Counted from the first letter of the stretch, positions 7,716-15,183 are shown. The stretch is 19,781 nucleotides of DNA from an uncultured Thiotrichaceae bacterium (GCA_937931765.1 CALHAO010000391.1:1-19781); one strand, 5' to 3'. Notes: generated by a model from the sequence alone, not told the origin. Numbers and translations are program-made.

Positions 7716-7811
7716 TCACTCACCGGAACGGACTAACCGAACAGCATTATCATTGTTACGGTTATTCCAATTGTCGTTACCGTTATTGAAGTTGACATTC
7801 CAGGCATTGGG
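7716..7811 (-). repeat. DGR template repeat (TR)
   Basis: A non-coding template directly upstream of the RT. Read on the minus strand it encodes NAWNVNFNNGNDNWNNRNN, a run of AAT/AAC codons that marks DGR templates: mutating these adenines can never create a stop codon. It is the ungapped counterpart of VR1 and VR2. Of 26 adenines in the core (first AAT to last AAT), 17 are changed in each VR and no other base is. The 3' segment (GCT to TGA) is the IMH* equivalent, ending GAGTGA versus CAGTGA in both VRs. Homology to VR1 fades just past the CCC codon at 7809-7811. Confidence 0.96.
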
Positions 7812-7889
7812 CGCTAATCCACACACTTTCCACCGCCCCGCATAGCCATAGGTGACACAGGGCAGCCTGTTCATGCACATTGGCGGCAT
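7716..7889 (-). other. Short open frame spanning the TR (57 codons); possible relic of a DUF1566 gene
   Basis: The TR frame stays open upstream to an ATG at 7889 (MPPMCMNRLPCVTYGYAG...), with a TGA just before it and no clear ribosome binding site. The TR ends with the same in-frame stop as the target genes, so the template may have arisen from the tail of a former DUF1566 gene. I do not consider this frame a translated gene. Confidence 0.3.
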
Positions 7890-8067
7890 GGATACTCAGT
7901 GAGAAGGGTCACTTACCAGTTATAAACAAACCGGTAATTCTACCCCGCCAGCCTGCCCGACTAAACCGGACAGGTCAGCTAACGCCATGGACAACCTTCC
8001 CTGCTCACGCAGGTGCTCCTTAACCTTCAGCAACAGGGCAAACCTGAAGCCAGACAAAAAAACAAAA
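7812..8067 (-). other. Spacer between target 2 and the TR, probable leader of the TR RNA
   Basis: About 256 bp without a convincing gene. It holds a T-rich tract right after the target 2 stop, a weak inverted repeat (8025-8030 with 8044-8049), a small GC-rich hairpin (CCTGC, 4-base loop, GCAGG, 8000-8013) and a possible very short open frame ending at 7920 (see findings). TR RNAs of studied DGRs extend well beyond the repeat, so part of this spacer is likely transcribed and structured. Promoter position is not evident. Confidence 0.4.
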
Positions 8068-8163
8068 TCACTGACCGGAACGGACTAAACGCACAGCAGC
8101 ATCATAGCTACGGTAAGACCAACCGTCGTAACCGTTACCGAAGTCGACAAACCAGGCACCGGA
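8068..8163 (-). repeat. DGR variable repeat VR2
   Basis: The 3' end of target 2 aligns ungapped to the TR. The core shows 17 substitutions, all at TR adenines (AAT to GGT, TTT, TCT or GCT; AAC to GAC, TAC or AGC). Two codons in the 3' flank differ at non-adenine bases (GTT/GTG and CGG/CGT), as does the shared GAG/CAG, and the outermost CCC/TCC. VR2 and VR1 differ from each other at many of the same positions, showing independent diversification from one template. Confidence 0.95.
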
Positions 8164-9729
8164 CGAACTGCCCGCATACGCTGTTCCAGACCAATAAACA
8201 CGATTAGGTATAGTATTTAGGAAATAAGTCGTATCAATTGACGGACTAGCACGTGACAGGTCAGCAATGCCCTGTAATTCATTCACCTCAGGCATCCGCC
8301 AGTCGCTTGCACCGCACCACCCTGCTGTATTCACCCGCTGGACATAAGCTTCTGTGTTACACCAGGTACTGCTGTCAGCATTGCTATAGCCATGGCAGAT
8401 CGCGCCATACCTATCAGCAAAACCATCGGAGCCGCCATTGGTAAGGGGGTTAGTGTTGTACCAGTTGTAACGGTCATTCCGGTCATGCAAGCCAGCATCA
8501 GTGGTTTTAACTTCCCAGATCAGCCCGGTGACGTTATCTTTGACACAGTTCCAGCTACCCGCATTGGCAGGCAATTCACCACCACTAGCATCCAGCTTGG
8601 TGAAACTGAATCCGGCATGACCGTCACTGTCATCATTGTGAGTCGCATCACGCCCATAATCGGCATCTTGCCCCAATGGAATAGCATCACCCTGCGGATC
8701 TTCTTCTTCACAATCCAGCTTAGTATTGTACGTACCGCTGGCTCCTGAATCTGCACAGGTGGTAATACCGGTATCATTGAGCTTACCGGTTATTTTCGGT
8801 TCCGGTTCCGGCTCTGGTTCAGGATCGACAGCATCAACCATTTTCAAATTAACCGTCGCCAGCCGTGAACGCAGACCCTCACTGTCAGTCAGCCGGAAAG
8901 AGAAACTGTCTGCCCCCTGATAACCGCTTTCCGGGGTATAACTCAAACTACTACCCACCAGACTATTAAGACTGCCATGCAGCGGTTTACGCACCACCGC
9001 AAAAGCGGGGTCAGCATCTTCAGCATCGGAACCCACCAGTGTAATCGCTGTAGTGGTATCCAACGGCACTTCAACCGCCTGATTCTGTGCTTCCGGTGCA
9101 GTATTAACAGCGGCAATACTAATACTGACACTCGCCGCCTCAGAAGTTCCCGAACCATCGGTAGCCGTATAAGTAAAGCTATCGCTGCCATTGAAGTTGG
9201 CATCCGGCTTATAAGTAGCTCTATCGCGGCGAATACTAACACTGCCATGCGCCGGATCAGTGGCGGTATAACGCAGCGTGGAACCACTGCCTCCGGCTCC
9301 GAGTAGTTTAATGGTGACAGATTTGTTTTCCTTACCACTGGTGACTATGTCAGCTACCGTTGGCGGCGCATCTGCCACATCCTGCACACTGATACTGACT
9401 ACCGCAAGCGTGGAGGCACTGGCTCCATCCTTAGCGCGAAACAGAAACCGATCCCGGCCACTGTAATTGGGTTTAGGCGTGTAAGTGAAACTGGCAGAAC
9501 CGGGGCTGGCCTGAGTTAATGTACCCTTACGTGGCTTGCGCACCACATGATAAGTCAGCGCATCACCATCAGCATCGGTTGCTGTCAGAGTGATGGCGTT
9601 GTCGGTGCTATCTTCGTTAATAGAAATAGATTGCTTGTCGGCAGCCGGACGTTGGTTAGCAGCCAGGGCTGTGTTGCATAATAGGGAGCCTGTTATTAGT
9701 ACAGGTAGTAAAAGAAGTTTATTGTTCAT
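8068..9729 (-). CDS. DGR target protein 2: three Ig/cadherin-like modules plus DUF1566, 553 aa
   Basis: The signal peptide (MNNKLLLLPVLITGSLLC..., cleavage near ALA-AN) is followed by three bacterial Ig/cadherin-like domains at about 27-118, 121-208 and 211-300, each with the ATDADGDALTY / FTYTP...Y.G.D.F.F signature. An EPEPEPEP linker (about 303-310) and a DUF1566 domain (about 395-553: TGLIWEVKT, SDWRMPEVNELQGIA, VYWSGTAY, AVRLVRSGQ) follow. The variable repeat forms the last 30 residues. The architecture is a stalk displaying a hypervariable lectin-like tip on the outside of the cell. There is no LPxTG or autotransporter region, so the anchoring mode is unknown. It lies 35 bp after the end of the interrupted paralogue upstream and 256 bp before the TR. 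Confidence 0.9.
   Translation of the reverse strand: MNNKLLLLPVLITGSLLCNTALAANQRPAADKQSISINEDSTDNAITLTATDADGDALTYHVVRKPRKGTLTQASPGSASFTYTPKPNYSGRDRFLFRAKDGASASTLAVVSISVQDVADAPPTVADIVTSGKENKSVTIKLLGAGGSGSTLRYTATDPAHGSVSIRRDRATYKPDANFNGSDSFTYTATDGSGTSEAASVSISIAAVNTAPEAQNQAVEVPLDTTTAITLVGSDAEDADPAFAVVRKPLHGSLNSLVGSSLSYTPESGYQGADSFSFRLTDSEGLRSRLATVNLKMVDAVDPEPEPEPEPKITGKLNDTGITTCADSGASGTYNTKLDCEEEDPQGDAIPLGQDADYGRDATHNDDSDGHAGFSFTKLDASGGELPANAGSWNCVKDNVTGLIWEVKTTDAGLHDRNDRYNWYNTNPLTNGGSDGFADRYGAICHGYSNADSSTWCNTEAYVQRVNTAGWCGASDWRMPEVNELQGIADLSRASPSIDTTYFLNTIPNRVYWSGTAYAGSSSGAWFVDFGNGYDGWSYRSYDAAVRLVRSGQ
9115..9729 (-). repeat. Tandem duplicate copy B of Ig-module gene 5' region
   Basis: The first roughly 205 codons of target 2 are near-identical in protein and very similar in DNA to the first 205 codons of the gene starting at 11255 (copy A, about 10640-11255). 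They encode the signal peptide and the first two Ig/cadherin-like modules. Similarity drops to distant in the third module and is lost after it. This is a recent duplication, or a region kept alike by gene conversion. Confidence 0.8.
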
Positions 9730-9764
9730 ATTATGTCTCTGAATTATTATTAGTTGCGTAGTGC

Positions 9765-11255
9765 TTATTGAACTGCAATACCATCAGCTCTATGAGTTGT
9801 CATGTAATTAAGCAATTTTTGTGAACCTACTGTTAAACGGCGATCATTGTCTTGCCAATCCGCTTCTACCAACCATAAACGGCCCAAGCCAATATCTGTA
9901 TAAGCCAGTTGGACAGATTCAGAAGTCCAACCACCTAATGAAGTTATATTCGGCAGATGTGATAAATCGTAGCCACATCCAGAGATTGAGCCGATTGAAA
10001 CAAAAGTATTGTCTTGCCAGAAAATATCATCATTACTTTTTTGATATACCGGCATCACTTCATCCTGGCATTGACCATTACGTGACCCGCCGGCACGGCC
10101 AAACTGCGTATCAAATGCTTTGTTATAAACTACGTGGCTAATACCATATTCAGTAATAACAATCCCGCCATTAGTTAAATAATTTTGTAATGTTCCGGGT
10201 TCGATAGAACTTGCACCAGATCGCGTGACAAACATTGCCTGCGTATCATTATCGGGATCGCATGAAGATGTCACCGGTTTATTAATCGCAAAATCACTAA
10301 GGGGTCTTTGAGAGGAACCACATAACATAACTTTATTTCGTGTCTGTATAGGAGGCTCTATAGCTGTTAGTCGAACCGTGGCAACACGGGACCTCCGGCC
10401 ATCAGAATCTGTAACCCGAAAGGTAAAACTATCCCCCCCTAAATAATCAGCTACCGGAGTATAAACAAGATTATTGCCAGACAGATCACCAAGAACCCCA
10501 TGAAGTGGCTGACGAATAATATCAAACCTTGGTTCAGGATCTTCAATATCAGAACCAACCAGTATGATGTTCACCGGGGTATTCTACTTTAGTTCAAATG
10601 TTTGATCTTCCGCTACAGGCATATTATTGACCGCTGAGACACTGAGGCTGACAGTGGCCGGATCAGAGGCTCCCGAACCATCGGTAGCTGTGTAAGTAAA
10701 GCTATCTTTGCCATTAAAGTTTGCATCCGGCTTATAGGTAGCTCTATCGCGGCGGATACTAACACTGCCATGTGCCGGATCAGTAGCAGTATAACTCAGC
10801 ATAGAACCACTGCCTCCGGCTCCGAGCAGTTTGATAGTGACAGGCTTGTTTTCCTTACCACTCGTAACTATGTCAGCCACCGTTGGCGGCGCATCAGCCA
10901 CTTCCTGCACACTGATATTGACCACCGCAAGCGTGGAAGCACTGGTTTCATCCTTAGCGCGGAACAAGAACCGATCCCGGCCACTGTAATTGGCTTCAGG
11001 CGTGTAAGTGAAACTGGCAGAGCCGGGACTATCCTGAGTTAATGTACCCTTACGTGGCTTACGTATCACATGATAAGTCAGCGCATCACCATCAGCATCG
11101 GTTGCTGTCAGAGTGATAGCGTTATCGGTGCTGTCTTCGTTAATAGAAACAGATTGCTTGTCGGCAGCCGGGCGTTGGTTGGCTGCCAGAGCGGTGTTGC
11201 ATAGCAAACAACTAGTCATAATTACAGGCAACAATATCGGGGATTTGTTGTTCAT
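9765..11255 (-). pseudogene. Paralogue of DGR target 2 interrupted by in-frame amber codon, C-terminal domain replaced
   Basis: The frame starts at 11255 (RBS AGGA upstream) and runs 223 codons through a signal peptide and two Ig/cadherin-like modules. It meets TAG at 10584-10586, then continues in the same frame to 9765 (third module, then an unrelated C-terminal domain); the full reading would be 496 codons. The aligned residue in target 2 is Leu, so one base change (TTG to TAG) explains the stop. No frameshift is needed. The C-terminal region (after TRNKVMLCGSSQ) has LQNYLTNGGIVITEYG and GLGRLWLVEADWQDND, reminiscent of class-I-glutamine-amidotransferase/ThuA-like folds, and no DUF1566 or VR. 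A GTG at 10574 could restart translation but would lack a signal peptide. Pseudogene is most likely; readthrough or a sequencing error are alternatives. Confidence 0.75.
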
Positions 11256-11349
11256 GGTGATTCCTAATTATTTTTATATATGGATGTGATAAATTTTAAT
11301 TATTGGGAAGATAAACATATCAAGTTACTAAAGTGAATTCAAGTTTTTT
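11256..11349 (-). promoter_or_regulatory. AT-rich upstream region of the adhesin/DGR run
   Basis: Very AT-rich stretch before the gene at 11255. A TTGATA (minus strand, 11318-11323) with a weak ATTAAA 17 bases further is a possible promoter. A good ribosome binding site (AGGA) precedes the start. All genes from here to 5221 lie on one strand with mostly short gaps, so a promoter here could serve several of them. Confidence 0.25.
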
Positions 11350-11491
11350 AGCTAAGTGATTCCCGGAAGGCCTAAAGATTGCCCTATATTATCAATCAGA
11401 AGATATGAAATGCCTTCACGAATATTGGAGAAAATATTCTCTTATATAAAAACCTGTTGAAACAGTGCCATGCTGACACCCCACGTGAAAT
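11350..11491 (+). pseudogene. Degraded M48 peptidase gene fragment
   Basis: The DNA aligns with bases about 247-410 of the M48 gene at the left edge. Recognisable pieces are FPEGLKIALYYQSEDM (against LPEGMQITLHYQSEDV) and, after a 2-base deletion, AFTNIGENILLYKNLLK (against AFATIGGNILLYKGLLK). Further deletions remove the HEMAH zinc motif, after which CACGTGAAAT is still shared. Stops and frame changes show it is a relic. Orientation is the same as that of the intact gene. Confidence 0.7.
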
Positions 11492-11738
11492 CAGATTACT
11501 GACGAAAGTCATCGCGCACTCTGACTTTTCCGACTCAGGTAAACTGCTATTTCACATTGACGAAGCTATGAGCTGGGAATCGGTTCGCAATCTCCAGTAT
11601 ATGAAATCTATCTGGCTCGTAATTCACAACATTACAGCACAAAGCGAAGCACCAGATAGCATTCGGGAGTCGGTAGAAGAAGTCAGAGTAGACTTGGAAG
11701 AAGCCATTGATGCGGTACAAAAAAAGGAGGCGGAATAA
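11457..11738 (+). CDS. Possible small hypothetical protein fused to the M48 relic (up to 93 aa)
   Basis: The open frame begins at a TTG inside the M48 relic and runs to TAA at 11738. The part after about residue 12 is not M48-like. It contains an amphipathic, acidic helical stretch (IRESVEEVRVDLEEAIDAVQ) and a Trp-containing segment. An internal ATG at 11568 would give 56 aa. No convincing ribosome binding site precedes either start, and I recognise no family. It may be the tail of an eroded gene rather than a working one. Confidence 0.3.
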   Translation: MKQCHADTPREIRLLTKVIAHSDFSDSGKLLFHIDEAMSWESVRNLQYMKSIWLVIHNITAQSEAPDSIRESVEEVRVDLEEAIDAVQKKEAE

Positions 11739-11815
11739 CAACCGACCCCGTTTTTTCAGAACAAATACCCAATGGCTTTGAAGCATTTTCCCGTTTCATA
11801 TTGACCACCATACCA

Positions 11816-12448
11816 TCAATCCGCAGGCCCCGCTCCCCGCCGCGATGCCTCAGTCGCCGCTACATAAGTCCACTTCGCAAACTCATCCAACCTTTGCCAA
11901 ACCTCAGCTGATATATCCTGCCCCAAATTACCCGCTGCCACACCCTGAATATCACGCATAACACAAACACACTCAACCCGCTCAGCACTGACCACACCCA
12001 AAGCCGCCCCCTCCAGAACCTCAAGCCGTTCAGCATGGCAAACCACATGAACACCTGCCCAGCGCAGTTCCAAAGCACAACCATACTCACGGGCCATCAG
12101 CAAAAAACAAGGCAATAACAACAAAGGGGCCGCCACATTTTCCAACACCAACCCATCAGCCAGAACAGCCTGCCCCCGATCACTCAGGCACGCCCCACCC
12201 AACAAAGGGCAAAGCAAACCACCCTTCCGGGGCCGCCAGGAATCACCGTCCGCCAATGGCGTATAAAACGAAGCTTCATTACCGGCACGCTGCTCCAGAT
12301 ACTCCGCCAACACCACCGCACCAGGTAACTGATAAGCCGCCAGTAGACGCACCGCTTTCCCTGCCTCTTCAGCACAACCCCACTGAAACCCCGCGCCACG
12401 CACCGCTTTCCTTGCATGCGCGTCAATCTCACTCAACGAATAAATCAT
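11816..12448 (-). CDS. DUF3726 family protein (210 aa)
   Basis: I choose the ATG at 12448 (MIYSLSEIDAHARKAVRGAG), which has GGAG nine bases upstream and matches the usual DUF3726 N-terminus; an in-frame upstream ATG at 12493 would overlap the preceding gene. The motif ARKAVRGAGFQWGCAEEAGKAVRLLAAY is the family signature. It is soluble, with no signal peptide or membrane segment, and of unknown function. It is the last gene of a run with the 565-aa unknown (20-bp gap), an M19 dipeptidase and an aldehyde dehydrogenase, so a role in the same catabolic pathway is likely (inference). Confidence 0.75.
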   Translation of the reverse strand: MIYSLSEIDAHARKAVRGAGFQWGCAEEAGKAVRLLAAYQLPGAVVLAEYLEQRAGNEASFYTPLADGDSWRPRKGGLLCPLLGGACLSDRGQAVLADGLVLENVAAPLLLLPCFLLMAREYGCALELRWAGVHVVCHAERLEVLEGAALGVVSAERVECVCVMRDIQGVAAGNLGQDISAEVWQRLDEFAKWTYVAATEASRRGAGPAD

Positions 12449-12468
12449 GGCATCATGCTCCGGGCAAG

Positions 12469-14166
12469 TCAGGTCAGTGGCGGATAAACCCAATCATCTG
12501 CTGACAGATCCTGTAATTCATGGGGGAACGGTGCATGTTGGAACATGGTAATCCGCACCCAGCGATCAGAACGTGGATCAAACTTAGTCGCCCCAAAAAA
12601 CGACAACTTCAGCCGTAGTAAATCAATCGGCAACATCTCCGCCGCAATAAGGTTGTCCTGAATTTCCATGTAAGGTGCTTTATCAGCCTGTTGCGTGCGG
12701 CGCACCACATGGCGATATTCCGGATGAACAAGCAAAAACTCAGCTAGTGCATCATCCTGACCTTCCCAATCAGCCAGAGCACCGGCCAATTGATTGACAT
12801 GCCAACCAATGCACAAAGGCTGCTCCAGCTCGCCTCCCTCTTCTGCAAAGCGCTCACCCAGGCGCGGCTCCAGTTTTTCTTCCGACACATACCAGAACCG
12901 ACTGCGACTCTCATCCGGTGAGAAATCCAGTTTCAAAGCCCAGTCATAATACTGCGCCAGCCAGCCCCGCATATCAGCTACCGTCATCTGCGCCTCAATC
13001 GTGGGCAGGTATTGCTCATCCGCATTCATGCAACCCGTCAAGCCATCCACCAGCTCAGGATAAGGCTCCAGCATCAACATGGTCAGCAGCTCCTGACCTT
13101 CCAGTGACAACGACTTTTCAGCCCATTGATACAAACGATCCCAAGCATAATCAGGCTGGCGCTTAAAGGGTATCAGGTACATCTGTAAGCGCCGGATATC
13201 CGACTTCACCGATGTGATCTTAGGCTGCTGCAACGGATGTTCAGATTGCCACTGTTCCGCATTGATCCAGCTACGCGCCAGAAATTTGCGGAACAACTCA
13301 AACGACTCATCATCTACCTGTTGAATGGAGCGGACACGGGCAATTGCTTCCTCCCGCGCCATTATCCAATTATTCAGCAGGATCGGGTGATTCATTAAAA
13401 ACGGTGCCATACCCAGACCGGTAGAATTACCCACACCGATCGAACGGCGCAAAGTTGGTTCCAACGCCACCGCATGATCGCCACCTTTAACCGCCGCCAT
13501 GTGCTCCACCAGATCCAGCGTAAATGCACGGATCAGCCACACATTCAGCATCTCACACTGAAACGGCCCCGCCATTTCCTCACGCTGCCAGATCAGATCC
13601 CGATCTGCTGCACCAAATTTACCGGAACCATACACCGCCGTGGTACGCATCAAATAACCCACCGACTCAATCTGCGCCATGTCCGGTTGTTGGCCTGCTG
13701 CCAAGGTGTCCGCAACATAATCAAACAGACGCACCGAACGATTCGCCCGCGACAAACTCAGCTCGGAGGAACTGACCCGCCCTGCTTCCTGCTTAGGTAC
13801 ATTTAGCTCCAAGCGTTGTAAATCAGCTTCATCCGGCACACCATCAAATAACGCAAATGTCGCGTCCCATGCTTCAGCAATCACCCGATCAGAACGTTGC
13901 TCCGGTGGCAAATCATGTGCGAAGGCTATTAACGAATACGTCCGCTCCGGCCCTTTGGCCTGGTACACCGCACGACCCACACCCTGATCATCAATCTCCC
14001 AAAGAGTGCGTTCAAACGTCCAGCTATCCCGTTTCAGGCGGCGCAGCAAGGTGCGCATAAAGGATAAACGGCCTTGATGAGCACTGCCCATACGCGCGAG
14101 ACGCATGACCTGTTCGGGTGGGCGACGTGGAATGTGGGTTTCAATAATTGGGGTGTCGTGACTCAT
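12469..14166 (-). CDS. Conserved hypothetical protein, 565 aa
   Basis: A long soluble protein with no signal peptide or membrane helix, and AAGG about ten bases before the ATG. Conserved-looking blocks include WTFERTLWEIDDQGVGRAVY, ERTYSLIAFAHDLPPEQRSDR, GYLMRTTAVYGSGKFG and RRSIGVGNSTGLGMAPFL. These resemble a single conserved enzyme-like family that I cannot name. The glycine-rich GVGNSTGLGM stretch could contact a phosphate or nucleotide but matches no standard motif I can confirm. It follows the dipeptidase gene by 16 bp and precedes DUF3726 by 20 bp, so it is part of that operon. It is a good target for structure prediction because both neighbours are also poorly characterised. Confidence 0.75.
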   Translation of the reverse strand: MSHDTPIIETHIPRRPPEQVMRLARMGSAHQGRLSFMRTLLRRLKRDSWTFERTLWEIDDQGVGRAVYQAKGPERTYSLIAFAHDLPPEQRSDRVIAEAWDATFALFDGVPDEADLQRLELNVPKQEAGRVSSSELSLSRANRSVRLFDYVADTLAAGQQPDMAQIESVGYLMRTTAVYGSGKFGAADRDLIWQREEMAGPFQCEMLNVWLIRAFTLDLVEHMAAVKGGDHAVALEPTLRRSIGVGNSTGLGMAPFLMNHPILLNNWIMAREEAIARVRSIQQVDDESFELFRKFLARSWINAEQWQSEHPLQQPKITSVKSDIRRLQMYLIPFKRQPDYAWDRLYQWAEKSLSLEGQELLTMLMLEPYPELVDGLTGCMNADEQYLPTIEAQMTVADMRGWLAQYYDWALKLDFSPDESRSRFWYVSEEKLEPRLGERFAEEGGELEQPLCIGWHVNQLAGALADWEGQDDALAEFLLVHPEYRHVVRRTQQADKAPYMEIQDNLIAAEMLPIDLLRLKLSFFGATKFDPRSDRWVRITMFQHAPFPHELQDLSADDWVYPPLT

Positions 14167-14182
14167 AAATACTTACCTTTAG

Positions 14183-15160
14183 CTATGCTGCGCCAAAATT
14201 CTCCGAGAAAAACCGGAACCAGTTATTCCCCATAATCGCATGAACTTCAGTTTCACTAAAGCCGGTCTTCTGCAATCCAGCCGCAATATTCGGAAAATGC
14301 CGGTTATCTTCAAACCAATCCGGCATCGGTGGAAAACCTGCGCTATCAGCTGAACCTTCACCATAATCAATCTGCTTAGTCCAACGCCCTACCCGCATCC
14401 ACTCCACCACAGAATCCGGTTGATCCTGACATAAATCAGAACCTAGGCCGATATGGTCAACGCCCATCACCTCAGCAGTTCGCGCGATCATTTCGCAGAA
14501 ACTTTCCAGTGTACAGGCGCTACCAGCATGTAAATGATGCGGATACACCGAGAAACCTAACATGCCACCGGATGCTGCCAGCGCTTTCAGCACATCATCG
14601 GATTTATTGCGCAAGGCTGCGTGCCAAGAGAAAGGATTTGCATGCGTCACCACAATCGGACGCTCACTGATTTCAGCGGCTTCCAGCGTAGAACGCTCAG
14701 CCGAATGACTCATATCCACCACCAGGCCGACACGGTTCATCTCACGGATCACTTCCTTACCCATGCGGGTAATACCGGGATCTTCCGCCTCATAACAACC
14801 CGTCGCCAATAGAGACTGATTGTTATAAGACAACTGCATAAACCGTGCGCCCAGCGTGTGTACGATTTCCACCAAACCAATGTCATCTTCGATCGGTGAC
14901 GGATTCTGGAAACCGAAGATAATTGCTGTGCGTCCGCTTTCTTTGGCTAAGCGCACATCTTCAGCGGTACGGCCATGTACGATCAGGTCGGAATAGCGTT
15001 CGAACAAGCGATTCCATTCCTCGACCCTTGCGACCGTTTCACGGAAATTTTCATGGTAGGCAATGGTTACGTGGACTGCGTCAACGCCACCAGTACGCAT
15101 TTGCTGGAAGATTTTTTGGCTCCAGTTGGCATATTGCAGGCCGTCTATGGTGTAGTTCAT
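14183..15160 (-). CDS. M19 (membrane/renal dipeptidase) family protein lacking the HxD metal motif, 325 aa
   Basis: The overall sequence is that of peptidase family M19: the FGFQNPSPIEDD region, SYNNQSLLATGCYEAED (Glu124), VVDMSHS (His152), VVTHANP (His173), LRNKSDD (Arg184) and GLGSDL. The N-terminal DGHxDx motif, which supplies the first metal's ligands, is DGLQYA here (Leu8, Tyr10). The metal site and substrate range must therefore differ from classical dipeptidases. GGGGAG lies six bases before the ATG. From memory, a dipeptidase of this subtype lies near the dimethylglycine catabolism genes of Pseudomonas, which together with the betaine transporter nearby suggests a role in betaine catabolism. 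That is inference; a true dipeptide substrate is not established. Confidence 0.85.
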   Translation of the reverse strand: MNYTIDGLQYANWSQKIFQQMRTGGVDAVHVTIAYHENFRETVARVEEWNRLFERYSDLIVHGRTAEDVRLAKESGRTAIIFGFQNPSPIEDDIGLVEIVHTLGARFMQLSYNNQSLLATGCYEAEDPGITRMGKEVIREMNRVGLVVDMSHSAERSTLEAAEISERPIVVTHANPFSWHAALRNKSDDVLKALAASGGMLGFSVYPHHLHAGSACTLESFCEMIARTAEVMGVDHIGLGSDLCQDQPDSVVEWMRVGRWTKQIDYGEGSADSAGFPPMPDWFEDNRHFPNIAAGLQKTGFSETEVHAIMGNNWFRFFSENFGAA

Positions 15161-15183
15161 TGAAAACTCCCCTTCGTAGCACT

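Noticed and set aside
8000..8013. BPP-1-like target-recognition hairpin downstream of VR2
   Set aside because: The stem is only 5 bp, lies about 55 bp from VR2, and no counterpart is found after VR1.
9765..10380. A third variable repeat in the paralogue's C-terminal domain
   Set aside because: No similarity to the TR, no AVRLVRSGQ-like end and no DUF1566 motifs.
9765..10574. Separate 269-aa gene starting at GTG 10574
   Set aside because: It begins in the middle of the third Ig-like module, in the same frame as the upstream 223-codon frame, with no signal peptide; it is the downstream half of an interrupted gene.
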